A stretch of DNA of 64,000 nt from Bacillus timonensis (GTDB lineage Bacteria > Bacillota > Bacilli > Bacillales > Bacillaceae_L): contig JAIVAN010000009.1 in the NCBI GenBank assembly GCA_020171895.1, forward strand, positions 124,001 to 188,000, given 5' to 3'. Numbering within the stretch: the first letter of the stretch is position 1; each line of letters opens with the position of its first letter. The translations under genes were made by a program, and so were the position numbers. Below are positions 17,776-26,279 of this stretch, piece by piece. The notes below the pieces were generated by a model. It saw only the letters and a list, made by a program, of their open reading frames with translations. It ran no database searches and was not told the DNA's origin.

Positions 17776-18696
17776 ATGTTTTTTGAGAATCAAGGAATCA
17801 CCGTTCAAAAAAGAGGACAAGCCATCGAAAAAATAAATAGTAACAGCTTAGAGTTGTCGTTAAAGGCGTCTTTTGATGGCACAGAAGTAATTCATCATCA
17901 TTTAAAAGCAGAGGCACAATGGGTGATAGGGCCCGCAGACGGTTGGAATGCACTTGAGTTTATTTATATTCTGTCTGGGAGTATGACGTGTCAGCTTTCT
18001 GATCAAAAAATTACTCTGTTTAGTGGTGATTCATTACAAGCCATCCCAATAAAGCAAGATTGTTTCTTTTACGCAAATACTGATACATCATTTTTATATA
18101 TTACCTCCCAGCCTGTCTTCCATCACTACAGTGGCATTATGCAAACGATGAAGGAACTTGCTATATCAGTTGAAGAAAAGGATGGCTACACAGCAGACCA
18201 TTGTTTTCGCATTATGGAGTTATCTGTTGCTGTGGGCGAGGTACTAAACTTAACCAGCCATGAATTATATCAACTAAATTTAGGTTCCTTTCTTCATGAC
18301 ATTGGAAAAGTAAAGGTTCCTGATCATATTTTAAATAAACCTGGGAAATTAACGGATGAAGAAATGGCCATTATGAAACAACATCCTGTATACGGCCGCG
18401 AAATCATTGAAGAAACAAATTTCCCGAATTTATTAGAAGCCGTTACAATTGTAGAACAGCATCATGAGCGTTATGATGGGAGCGGCTATCCATTCGGGCT
18501 AAAGCACGATGAAATCTCGATTGGCGCTTTAATTGTTGCAGTTGTAGATACTTACGATGCCATGACGACAGATCGTATTTATCGTAAAGGACTTACAAAA
18601 GAAGTAGCTTTAAGTGAGATCATTAATGGGAAATCAACTTCTTTCCACCCTGATGTGGTCGATGCTTTCTTAAAGATTATTCATACATTTGATTAG
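17776..18696 (+). CDS. cupin + HD-GYP phosphodiesterase
   Basis: A 306-aa soluble protein. Residues about 35-105 form a cupin-like beta barrel (EFIYILSGSMTCQL, LFSGDSLQAIP), a likely small-molecule or metal sensor. Residues about 125-305 are an HD-GYP domain with HD at 174-175, HDIGKVKVPD, and HHERYDGSGYP with GYP at 237-239. It should hydrolyse c-di-GMP in response to a cytoplasmic signal. Ribosome site AGGTGA. The next gene follows 10 nt after its stop. Confidence 0.9.
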   Translation: MFFENQGITVQKRGQAIEKINSNSLELSLKASFDGTEVIHHHLKAEAQWVIGPADGWNALEFIYILSGSMTCQLSDQKITLFSGDSLQAIPIKQDCFFYANTDTSFLYITSQPVFHHYSGIMQTMKELAISVEEKDGYTADHCFRIMELSVAVGEVLNLTSHELYQLNLGSFLHDIGKVKVPDHILNKPGKLTDEEMAIMKQHPVYGREIIEETNFPNLLEAVTIVEQHHERYDGSGYPFGLKHDEISIGALIVAVVDTYDAMTTDRIYRKGLTKEVALSEIINGKSTSFHPDVVDAFLKIIHTFD

Positions 18697-18706
18697 GAGG
18701 AATAAA

Positions 18707-19012
18707 ATGAAAAAACTAGTTACTGGTGTAATTTTTACCGCTTGTGCTTTACAACTTTCCTTTGGGGGTAACTCGGCTTCAGCGGCGTATGATCCAAGTG
18801 GAGATATTAATGTAAATCTCAATACGTTCTTTGATGTACCGCTTTTATCTGAAGAAACAGCCCAATCATCTTTTGAACTTCAAGAAGGTGTACATAATTC
18901 AGTGACGAATTCAACTGGATTAGAAGTCAATCATTCTTATGTGTGGATAAGTCTTAACGGAAAAAAAGTCCTAGGGGTAGATCCTCCAAAGCCTTGCTTT
19001 AATCGTAAGTAA
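18707..19012 (+). CDS. small secreted protein linked to the HD-GYP gene
   Basis: A 101-aa precursor with a clear Sec signal peptide (MKKLVTGVIFTACALQLSFG..., likely cleavage after NSASA near residue 27). The mature part of about 74 residues has one Cys and no recognised domain. The start is ATG 18707; TAGGAGG overlaps the upstream stop region, so it is translationally coupled to the HD-GYP gene. Function unknown; co-expression suggests a link to c-di-GMP output. Confidence 0.65.
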   Translation: MKKLVTGVIFTACALQLSFGGNSASAAYDPSGDINVNLNTFFDVPLLSEETAQSSFELQEGVHNSVTNSTGLEVNHSYVWISLNGKKVLGVDPPKPCFNRK

Positions 19013-19022
19013 TAACGTTGAA

Positions 19023-19058
19023 AAAGAAAACAGGCCCTGTTTAGGACCTGTTTTCTTT
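19023..19058. terminator. bidirectional terminator
   Basis: Twelve-bp stem AAAGAAAACAGG/CCTGTTTTCTTT (19023-19034, 19047-19058) between converging genes, reaching the stop codon of the glucosidase on the minus strand. Confidence 0.85.
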
Positions 19059-20722
19059 TATCTTAATTTATACACACGTGCTTCATATGGTTTTACAGTA
19101 ACTGTTGTCACTTCACCATACTCATCAACCTCATAGTTGTTCAATAATAAATTTTCTGCTTTTAAACAAATTCCTTCACACTCAAACACAGCTTCTTTAT
19201 TTGAAAGGTTGGTTATGACTAGTACTTGTTCTTTTCCTAGTTTTCTTGTATACGCATAAATTTGTTTATCGCCTTCTAATAGAAGGTCATACGTCCCATA
19301 GGTAAAGATTTCATTGCCTTTTTTTAGAGAAATCATTTTTTTATAAAATGCTAGAATTGAATCTTTCTCTTGTTCTTGCTTTTTGACATTTATGACTTCA
19401 TAGTTTGGATTTACTTTCATCCACGGTTTACCTGTTGTAAACCCAGCATTTTCATCAGAAGACCATTGCATCGGCGTTCTACTGTTATCACGAGAAGAAG
19501 CCCAAATGATATTCATGATTTCTTCATGAGAAGCGCCTTCTTCCTTCTTAATGCGATACATATTTTTCACCGCAACATCATCATAATCATCGATGGACTC
19601 AAACTGTACATTCGTCATTCCAATTTCTTGCCCTTGATAAATAAATGGTGTACCTTGCATAAGAAAATACATAGTTGCCATTGCAGTTGCACTTTCTTTC
19701 CAATAGACGTTATCATTTCCCCAAGTCGATACAACACGTGGCTTATCGTGATTTTCAATAAACAATGCATTCCAACCATTATTTTCTAAACCTTTTTGCC
19801 AACGAGTTAACACTTGTTTAAGCCCAACTATATCAAGCTCTGGGTTCGTTTCAGCATCCCATAAACCTAGATGCTCAAACTGAAAGATCATATCCATCTT
19901 TCCAGTTTCCTCACCCACCCAAAGATCCGCTTCGTCTACTTTCACTCCATTCGCTTCTCCAACTGACATTACATCATAATTGGCATACGTGCGATCTTTA
20001 AACTCTTTAAGGAAGGTATGGATTCCCTCTTGATTCATGTGCATATCAAAAGACGATACATATTTCTTATTTTTAGGATTAGGCATATCAGGGAAACCAG
20101 GGCGCTTTTTAATGTGGCTTATCGCATCAATTCTAAAGCCATCGATCCCTTTATCTAACCACCAATTAACCATATTATATAACGCATCTCTTACTTCTTT
20201 ATTTTCCCAGTTTAAATCTGGCTGACGGGTTGAGAATACATGCAAGAAATACTGAGAGGTATTTTCATCATATTCCCATGCTGATCCTCCAAAAATACTT
20301 TCCCAGTTGTTTGGTTCTTTTCCTTCTTTTGCATCCTTCCAAATATACCAATCGCGTTTTGGGTTTTCTTTTGATGAACGTGATTCTATAAACCACGGAT
20401 GCTCGTCACTTGTATGATTGAGCACTAAATCAATGATTAACTTCATGTCTCGATTGTGAACCTCTTCTAATAGCTGATTAAAATCTACCATCGTACCGAA
20501 GTCTTCCATAATATCTTGGTAATCTGAGATGTCATAACCATTATCATCATTTGGTGACTTGTACATTGGACAAATCCAAATGACATCAATCCCTAAATCT
20601 TTAATATAATCTAAACGTTGAATGATTCCTTGTAAATCACCGATCCCATCACCATTTGAATCTTGGAAACTACGTGGATAAATTTGATAACCGACTGCTT
20701 CTTTCCACCAAATTCTTTTCAT
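19058..20722 (-). CDS. alpha-glucosidase (GH13), second copy
   Basis: A 554-aa cytoplasmic GH13 enzyme. The catalytic triad is Asp199 (GFRIDA), Glu256 (SVGE) and Asp326 (ENHD). Residue 200 is Ala rather than the Val of the first copy, suggesting alpha-1,4 (maltose/maltodextrin) rather than alpha-1,6 preference. The start is ATG 20722 with AAGGGTG; 12 further upstream codons lack a site. A LacI-family-type operator lies 40 nt upstream. No sugar transporter is nearby. Confidence 0.9.
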   Translation of the reverse strand: MKRIWWKEAVGYQIYPRSFQDSNGDGIGDLQGIIQRLDYIKDLGIDVIWICPMYKSPNDDNGYDISDYQDIMEDFGTMVDFNQLLEEVHNRDMKLIIDLVLNHTSDEHPWFIESRSSKENPKRDWYIWKDAKEGKEPNNWESIFGGSAWEYDENTSQYFLHVFSTRQPDLNWENKEVRDALYNMVNWWLDKGIDGFRIDAISHIKKRPGFPDMPNPKNKKYVSSFDMHMNQEGIHTFLKEFKDRTYANYDVMSVGEANGVKVDEADLWVGEETGKMDMIFQFEHLGLWDAETNPELDIVGLKQVLTRWQKGLENNGWNALFIENHDKPRVVSTWGNDNVYWKESATAMATMYFLMQGTPFIYQGQEIGMTNVQFESIDDYDDVAVKNMYRIKKEEGASHEEIMNIIWASSRDNSRTPMQWSSDENAGFTTGKPWMKVNPNYEVINVKKQEQEKDSILAFYKKMISLKKGNEIFTYGTYDLLLEGDKQIYAYTRKLGKEQVLVITNLSNKEAVFECEGICLKAENLLLNNYEVDEYGEVTTVTVKPYEARVYKLR

Positions 20723-20761
20723 ATTTAAACACCCTTGTCTTATAATATATATGACCACTGC

Positions 20762-20773
20762 GCAAACGCTTGC
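20762..20773 (-). promoter_or_regulatory. LacI-family (MalR-like) operator
   Basis: GCAAACGCTTGC is an imperfect palindrome with the central CG and GCAA arms of LacI/GalR-family operators, notably maltose regulators. It fits the CcpA cre consensus poorly (three mismatches), so a dedicated sugar repressor is more likely. Confidence 0.5.
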
Positions 20774-20971
20774 ATTTTTGTTTAAAAAAATTAGCCATTA
20801 TTGGCTTTTCACTAAAAAATCTACTAATACTATTGTAGTGTAACGGCTATTTCACATTTTTACAATACAAAAGTGCACTTATTAACATAAAAATAGGGGA
20901 AAAGCATTAACTTTTCCACCTATATATTAGTTAGTAGATTTGACTTTTTAAGTTACCTCCAGATTTTTAAA

Positions 20972-21212
20972 GCTACCCTGAAAATAGGACGCTCTATGTG
21001 GGGTGTTAACCTTCGTTGCAGGAACCTCGCTTTCCGCGGGGCGCTCCTGGAGCCTCCTCGGCTGCGCCTGTGGGGTCCGGGGCCCGGTGCATCTCCCACT
21101 GGAGTCTCGGTTCCTTCCACTCCGATTAACACGCAAGAATGACTTAAAGTCCAACATTCTATAAACCCCAAAATCAAGTTCGTATTTTCATCCTTCATGG
21201 TGCAAGTCTACC
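20972..21212 (+). repeat. GC-rich interspersed repeat, copy A
   Basis: Starts GCTACCCTGAAAATA and ends GTGCAAGTCTACC. Outer arms GTGTTAACC (21003-21011) and GATTAACAC (21124-21132) flank the GC-rich core CGCTTTCCGCGGGGCGC...GGAGTCTCGG. This copy has unpaired changes (GGGGTCCGGGGCCCGG) and looks decayed. Its right end overlaps the stop codon of the minus-strand GGDEF-EAL gene at 21208. The remainder of the 20723-21207 gap holds only the operator. Confidence 0.9.
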
Positions 21213-23640
21213 TGGTTGATACAAAATTCTCACCTTTCTGCTTTTGTGATTCTAAGTACTCGTCCATATGGTTTACACTGAGTGGGGGAGAGAAATGAAA
21301 GCCCTGTATTTCCTCACATTCTATCGATTTCAAGAATTCATATTGGTCGTCCGTTTCTACATGTTCTGCAATGGATACTAGGTTTAAGTTTTTTGCCATC
21401 GCAATAATCGTTTTAATAATGATTACAGCTTCTTGATTATTAGGGAGGTCGCGGACAAATGATCCATCAATTTTCACTCTGTTTATCGGGAAATTTTTAA
21501 TATGGTTTAACGAGCTATACCCTGTACCAAAGTCGTCAATACTAATAGAAACACCAAGCTTCTTAAGTTGTTCAAAAATATGGACAGCATAATCTAAGTC
21601 TTTCATAGCCATACTTTCCGTGATTTCTAAGTCTAATAAGTGCGGTTCAAATTCAGTTTGATCGAGTATCGTTTTAACCGTAGAAACAAAGTGTTTATTA
21701 TAAAATTGTTTAAATGAGATGTTCACACTTAGTTGTAAATCTTTAAATCCCTTTGAATGCCAACTTTTCAACTGCATACAGGAATGGAAAAGCACCCATT
21801 CTCCTAACTCATGAATTACGCCGTTCTCCTCAGCAATTGGAATAAAATCGTTAGGACTCAGTATTCCCTTTTCAGGATGGTTCCACCTTAGTAAGGCTTC
21901 CATACTAAATATCTTCCCTGTTCTCGCATTGACCTGTGGCTGATAATAGATTTCCATTTGACCTTCAACTATCGCCTTTCTTAAATCTTTTTCTAAAAGA
22001 AGACGATCAACACTCTTTTCATTTGCTTGAGTGTGGTAAAACTCAAATGTGTTTTTACCTTTATCCTTTGCCCGATACATAGCTGCATCTGCAAATTTCA
22101 TTAAATCTTCACTTGAAGTCGCATCAGTAGGGTATAATGCTACGCCTATACTTCCTGTTACATATAGCTCCTGATCTTCAATCTGGAATGGTTTTTGGAT
22201 CGTTTTTATTAACTCTTCCATTTTATTTTCTAATTCCGTGAGAGAGTGTACATTTGGGATTAGAAATGTAAATTCATCTCCCCCCATACGTGCGACTATC
22301 GTTTTTTCATCCATACAATTTAGGAACCGTTGTGACAACATCCTTAATAAGTCGTCGCCTGTTTGGTGTCCTAAAATATCATTGATTACTTTGAAGCGAT
22401 CAACATCTAAAAAGCATACCGCCATTCTACCAACACGGGGTTCACTTAAATTCCCTTGTAATTCTTCAGTGAAAAACCTTCTATTTGGTAGCTGGGTTAA
22501 AGGGTCGTGATAGGCTAAATATTGAACTTGTTCTCTCGTTTGAATCACTTCTGTAATGTCTTTTGCTAGTAAATTAATTGTAGATAAATTTCCTTTCACA
22601 AAAATCGGGATAATCGTAATTTGGACATCAATGTACTGTTTGGAAGCTGTCAACATTTTAGTTTCAAGCATTTGTGATTTACCGAGTAAGGCTTCTTCTA
22701 AACAGAAAGTAAACTCTTTCTCTTTTGAAGGATATATTAATCCATTAAACATTTTTGTCCTTTGAAAATCTTCTAGTCGAAATCCAGTAATATCAGTTAC
22801 AGTGGAATTAATATCGATAAGTTCCCCTTGATTATTTAAAGAAAAAATAGCAACTGCTTGGTTGTCAAAAAGTGTTTCGTATCTTCGTTTATTTTCAATA
22901 ATAAGCTCTTCTTGCTTTTTACTATAAAAGTCAGAAAATAGGCCAGGAACTAATTCCAAAAATACCAAACCAAAAATATTAATCGTAAGAGGTAATAAGG
23001 TTTTATTTAAATATACCCATCCCTGAATTGGTATATCGTCGTTTGTAAATAAATCAATGTTAGAGAAAAGAGTAATGCTTGAAAATAGCGTAAAACGAAT
23101 ACTAGAAAAGGCCATACCAATTGCAAAACTGCCGAATAAGATCCAATATATGCTCACCTTTTCAACATGGCGTAATTGACGAATAAAACGTATGGTTGCT
23201 AACGTATTCCCTATTAAAAGTATATTTGCACTAATAAATAAAAATAGGTTCATTTTAAGATCGTGCGCCATCATTTCACTTCTGATGTCAACCATGTTGA
23301 CTAAACTAATGCATGAGGAAAAAATAATGGAACCTACTATTAATCTAAAAAAAGAAATTTCCTTGTAACAAATGGTATTAATTGTCGAATTAACAGCAAA
23401 TGTACTGTATAACAATAAACTAACACCTAGGAAAAAAGTAATATCCGCCTTAATATCTGAGATATTAGAAAACAAATAAGAAAAGTAAATTGCTGCACCG
23501 AATAAAATCGATACAAAATGAACCTTCATTTTTCCAGGTTCTATAAACTTCATTCTTTTTATGAGCGATATTCCTATGAAAGCAGCAAACGTAGCTACAA
23601 CGATTGAAAGAATGTACTCTTCTAGTGAATAATACTCCAT
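21208..23640 (-). CDS. membrane PAS-GGDEF-EAL protein
   Basis: An 810-aa protein with about seven or eight N-terminal membrane helices (1-225), a PAS domain (about 238-355, TLFDNQAVAIFSLNNQGE), a GGDEF domain with intact MGGDEF starting near 452, and an EAL domain with EALLRW from Glu581. Other EAL signatures are present (ITESMA, DDFGTGYSSL, KIDGSF). Both activities look possible. Ribosome site AGAGAGG. The stop codon TAG is provided by the terminal GGTAGAC of repeat copy A, so the last residues may have been changed by the repeat. Confidence 0.92.
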   Translation of the reverse strand: MEYYSLEEYILSIVVATFAAFIGISLIKRMKFIEPGKMKVHFVSILFGAAIYFSYLFSNISDIKADITFFLGVSLLLYSTFAVNSTINTICYKEISFFRLIVGSIIFSSCISLVNMVDIRSEMMAHDLKMNLFLFISANILLIGNTLATIRFIRQLRHVEKVSIYWILFGSFAIGMAFSSIRFTLFSSITLFSNIDLFTNDDIPIQGWVYLNKTLLPLTINIFGLVFLELVPGLFSDFYSKKQEELIIENKRRYETLFDNQAVAIFSLNNQGELIDINSTVTDITGFRLEDFQRTKMFNGLIYPSKEKEFTFCLEEALLGKSQMLETKMLTASKQYIDVQITIIPIFVKGNLSTINLLAKDITEVIQTREQVQYLAYHDPLTQLPNRRFFTEELQGNLSEPRVGRMAVCFLDVDRFKVINDILGHQTGDDLLRMLSQRFLNCMDEKTIVARMGGDEFTFLIPNVHSLTELENKMEELIKTIQKPFQIEDQELYVTGSIGVALYPTDATSSEDLMKFADAAMYRAKDKGKNTFEFYHTQANEKSVDRLLLEKDLRKAIVEGQMEIYYQPQVNARTGKIFSMEALLRWNHPEKGILSPNDFIPIAEENGVIHELGEWVLFHSCMQLKSWHSKGFKDLQLSVNISFKQFYNKHFVSTVKTILDQTEFEPHLLDLEITESMAMKDLDYAVHIFEQLKKLGVSISIDDFGTGYSSLNHIKNFPINRVKIDGSFVRDLPNNQEAVIIIKTIIAMAKNLNLVSIAEHVETDDQYEFLKSIECEEIQGFHFSPPLSVNHMDEYLESQKQKGENFVSTR

Positions 23641-23962
23641 GATATGAGCCTCTCTTCTCTATTATTGATGGCTTAAACCGATCCTAGTAAAAGTTGATAT
23701 AAGTAAAAATTAGTTAAATAGTAGTAATTTAGTTATAATACTATAGTACTATTAAAGGGTAGTAGGAAAAAGGGGGGAAAATTGTCGAAAGTACGGTTTT
23801 CACCTTAAATTTGCTACATAACTAGTAAATATAGTAATTCTAGTTCTTGTCGTTTCATTGTATTTTTTCTCGCTATATAGAATTAGGTATTTGAAGTTTT
23901 AGCTGTTTGAATTAAAATAGAAATATACTCACAAAACCCTTCTAATTAGGTGTGATAAGTCT

Positions 23963-25831
23963 ATGACTCATAAAAAATTTCATATTACAGCTCTCATTTT
24001 TGTTTTATTTCTATTAGTAGGCTGGGATCATGTGACCATTCCCACTGCAGAAAAAGGTATTTTTCAGTTGAAAGATTGGGATTTCGAGAAGAATGGGACT
24101 TTAAAGTTACGAGGTGAATGGGATTTTTATTGGAATGCACAAGAACCTTCAGAACTATTAAACCTTAAACCCTCTTCCATTCCTGTACCTGCAGCTTGGG
24201 ATGATCAGAATGTATATCCTTCTACTGGATATGGAGTCTATCATCTCAAAATAGAAAATTTACAGATTGGTAAAGAATATGGAATAAAAGTTCCTACTCT
24301 TTCATCCTCCTATAACTTTTGGTTGAATCATGATCTTCAATTTACGAATGGGAAACCTAGCACAGATAGAAAGACGACAATCCCTTTTAATAAACCAATG
24401 CATGTTTTCTTTACTGCAACAGACGTTTCTGCTGATATCTATATAGGGATATCTAACTTCCATCACAGAAACGGTGGGATGTGGGAATCACTTGAGCTCG
24501 GAACTGCTGATCAAATTATGAATGTTACCCAAAAAAATACCGCTTTTGAAATGATTCTTTTCGGTAGTTTACTATTAGCTGGTTTATATCATCTCGTTTT
24601 ATTCATTCATCGAAAAAAGGAAAAGAAACTATTATTCTTCGGTGTAACTTGCCTAATTATCAGTATGCGAATCATTGTCATTGGTGATCAGATTTTACTA
24701 GAATTTTTCCCAACTATACCATGGGAAATTGTAATTAAGATTGAATATTTGACATTCTTCTCTGTTGTTCCTCTTTTTACTTGGTTTATGCATTATCTAT
24801 ATAAAACTGAAGTAACTAAAAAGTATTGTCTGGGACTATCATTTATAAGTGCTTTATTTATTCTAGTAGTTATTTTCACACCAGCGATATTTTATACTGA
24901 ATTACTGGTTGGCTATCAAACGGTAACATTAATTACTTTGATTTACTTAGTTATTAGTTTAACAAAAGCAGTATTTCGCAAACGAGAAGGGGCAATTATC
25001 GTCTCAGGTTGTGCTACTATTTACGCCCTAACCGTGATTAATGATATCCTTTATGTAAATCGAGCGATTGAAACACTTCATCTCTCAAGCTTTGGATTGT
25101 TCATCTTTATCTTTTCGCAATCCTATATTATTGCACGAAGCCTTTCGAGTGCGTTTGGGAAAGTTGAAGAATACTCAAACGAACTTTCTGAATTGAATCG
25201 AACACTTGAAGAGAGAATTCATGAACGAACAAAATCTTTACAGCAATCAAAACGTGAGCTTCAACGTATGAATGAAATGTTACATGATTTATCGTATCAA
25301 GATCAGTTAACACAATTACCAAATAGAAGGTATTTCGATGAAGTCTTTAAAAAGGAATGGGATCAAGCGGTATTGAGTGGTAATTTTCTAGCGGTTTTAT
25401 ACTTTGATGTTGACCATTTTAAAGCATATAACGACACTTACGGACATCAACTTGGCGATGATACATTAATAAAAGTAGCTGAAAGCCTGAAACAATCATT
25501 GAAATCTTCAAATGGCTTTGTCGCAAGAATGGGTGGAGAAGAATTTGTTGCAGTTGTTTCCAATCAGTCTGTAGAAAGAGTTAGACGGATTGCTGATGAG
25601 TGTAGAGAAAATGTGAGGGATTTATGTATTTCTCATGACACATCAATAACAGGACGTTTTGTTACCATAAGTGTCGGTGTTGCGATCATGGTTCCTACTA
25701 ATAACATTGTACCTAGAACGCTTATAAAGCTTGCAGATGAAGCACTTTACTTTGCAAAAGACAAAGGAAGAAATCAGGTCTATGTTCAAGAGTTGGAAGA
25801 AAGTAAAGGAGCTGTTTCACAAAAATTGTGA
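23963..25831 (+). CDS. 7TMR-DISM diguanylate cyclase
   Basis: A 622-aa protein: N-terminal membrane anchor (about 7-22), an extracellular jelly-roll domain of the 7TMR-DISM type (about 35-190; LRGEWDFYWN, VPAAWDDQ), seven membrane helices (about 193-395), a short coiled coil (ELNRTLEERIHERTKSLQQS), and a GGDEF domain with GGEEF at 524-528. It likely makes c-di-GMP in response to an external ligand, perhaps a carbohydrate. It is divergent from the PAS-GGDEF-EAL gene across 322 bp in which I see only AT-rich sequence with a small palindrome ATAGTACTAT. Confidence 0.9.
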   Translation: MTHKKFHITALIFVLFLLVGWDHVTIPTAEKGIFQLKDWDFEKNGTLKLRGEWDFYWNAQEPSELLNLKPSSIPVPAAWDDQNVYPSTGYGVYHLKIENLQIGKEYGIKVPTLSSSYNFWLNHDLQFTNGKPSTDRKTTIPFNKPMHVFFTATDVSADIYIGISNFHHRNGGMWESLELGTADQIMNVTQKNTAFEMILFGSLLLAGLYHLVLFIHRKKEKKLLFFGVTCLIISMRIIVIGDQILLEFFPTIPWEIVIKIEYLTFFSVVPLFTWFMHYLYKTEVTKKYCLGLSFISALFILVVIFTPAIFYTELLVGYQTVTLITLIYLVISLTKAVFRKREGAIIVSGCATIYALTVINDILYVNRAIETLHLSSFGLFIFIFSQSYIIARSLSSAFGKVEEYSNELSELNRTLEERIHERTKSLQQSKRELQRMNEMLHDLSYQDQLTQLPNRRYFDEVFKKEWDQAVLSGNFLAVLYFDVDHFKAYNDTYGHQLGDDTLIKVAESLKQSLKSSNGFVARMGGEEFVAVVSNQSVERVRRIADECRENVRDLCISHDTSITGRFVTISVGVAIMVPTNNIVPRTLIKLADEALYFAKDKGRNQVYVQELEESKGAVSQKL

Positions 25832-25845
25832 TCAGCTCCTTTTTC
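25805..25845 (+). terminator. terminator overlapping the end of the 7TMR-DISM cyclase gene
   Basis: AAAGGAGCTG (25805-25814) and CAGCTCCTTT (25833-25842) pair, with an inner CACAA/TTGTG stem, followed by T residues; the stop codon is inside the structure. Confidence 0.85.
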
Positions 25846-25850
25846 TATGA

Positions 25851-26096
25851 CTACCCTGAAAATGCAGCTCTGTATATAGGGTGTTAACCTTCGTTGCAGG
25901 ACTCTCGCTTTCCGCGGGGCGCTCCTGGAGCCTCCTCGGCTTCGCCTGTGGGGTCTCCAGTCCAGCGCATCTCCCGCAGGAGTCTCGGTCCTTCCACTTC
26001 GGTTAACACGCATGAATACTTGGGATACAACATTCTAATATCAAAAAACATTTTCATTCACCATGGTGCAATTCTCAAATTGCATGGAAGTCTACC
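25851..26096 (+). repeat. GC-rich interspersed repeat, copy B
   Basis: CTACCCTGAAAAT at left, GTCTACC at right. Outer arms GTGTTAACC 25881-25889 and GGTTAACAC 26001-26009; inner pairs CC-GCGGG/CCCGC-a-GG, GCGCT/AGCGC and CTGGAG/CTCCAG. The right end carries CACCATGGTG and a hairpin GCAATT-ctca-AATTGC. It starts six bases after the cyclase terminator. Confidence 0.9.
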
Positions 26097-26160
26097 CTGA
26101 AAATACAATTCGTTACAATCAACATGGGGTGTTAACCTTCGTTGCAGGATTCTTGCTTCC
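26092..26160 (+). repeat. truncated repeat, copy B2, tandem to B
   Basis: It shares CTACC with the end of B, has the type-2 left flank ACAATTCGTTACAATCAACATG found in copy D, continues through GTGTTAACC and CGTTGCAGG, then loses similarity after about 26160. Confidence 0.8.
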
Positions 26161-26279
26161 TACGTTTTTATATCCATAGCTTGGCAATTGAAAATACTCT
26201 ATGCTAAGTTTTTAAAGGAAATACATAATTTGATAGAGAACTACTTATAAATAAACTTTACTTATAGGAGGCATTACAT

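Noticed and set aside
19370-19789. 139-codon frame antisense to the second alpha-glucosidase
   Set aside because: Shadow of a strongly supported GH13 gene; no ribosome site or recognisable domain.
20759-20776. CcpA cre site upstream of the second alpha-glucosidase
   Set aside because: Three mismatches to the cre consensus; the GCAA arms fit a maltose-type LacI-family operator better.
25851-26160. CRISPR-like array from tandem repeat units
   Set aside because: Units are about 245 bp with internal stems and no short regular repeat-spacer periodicity or cas genes.
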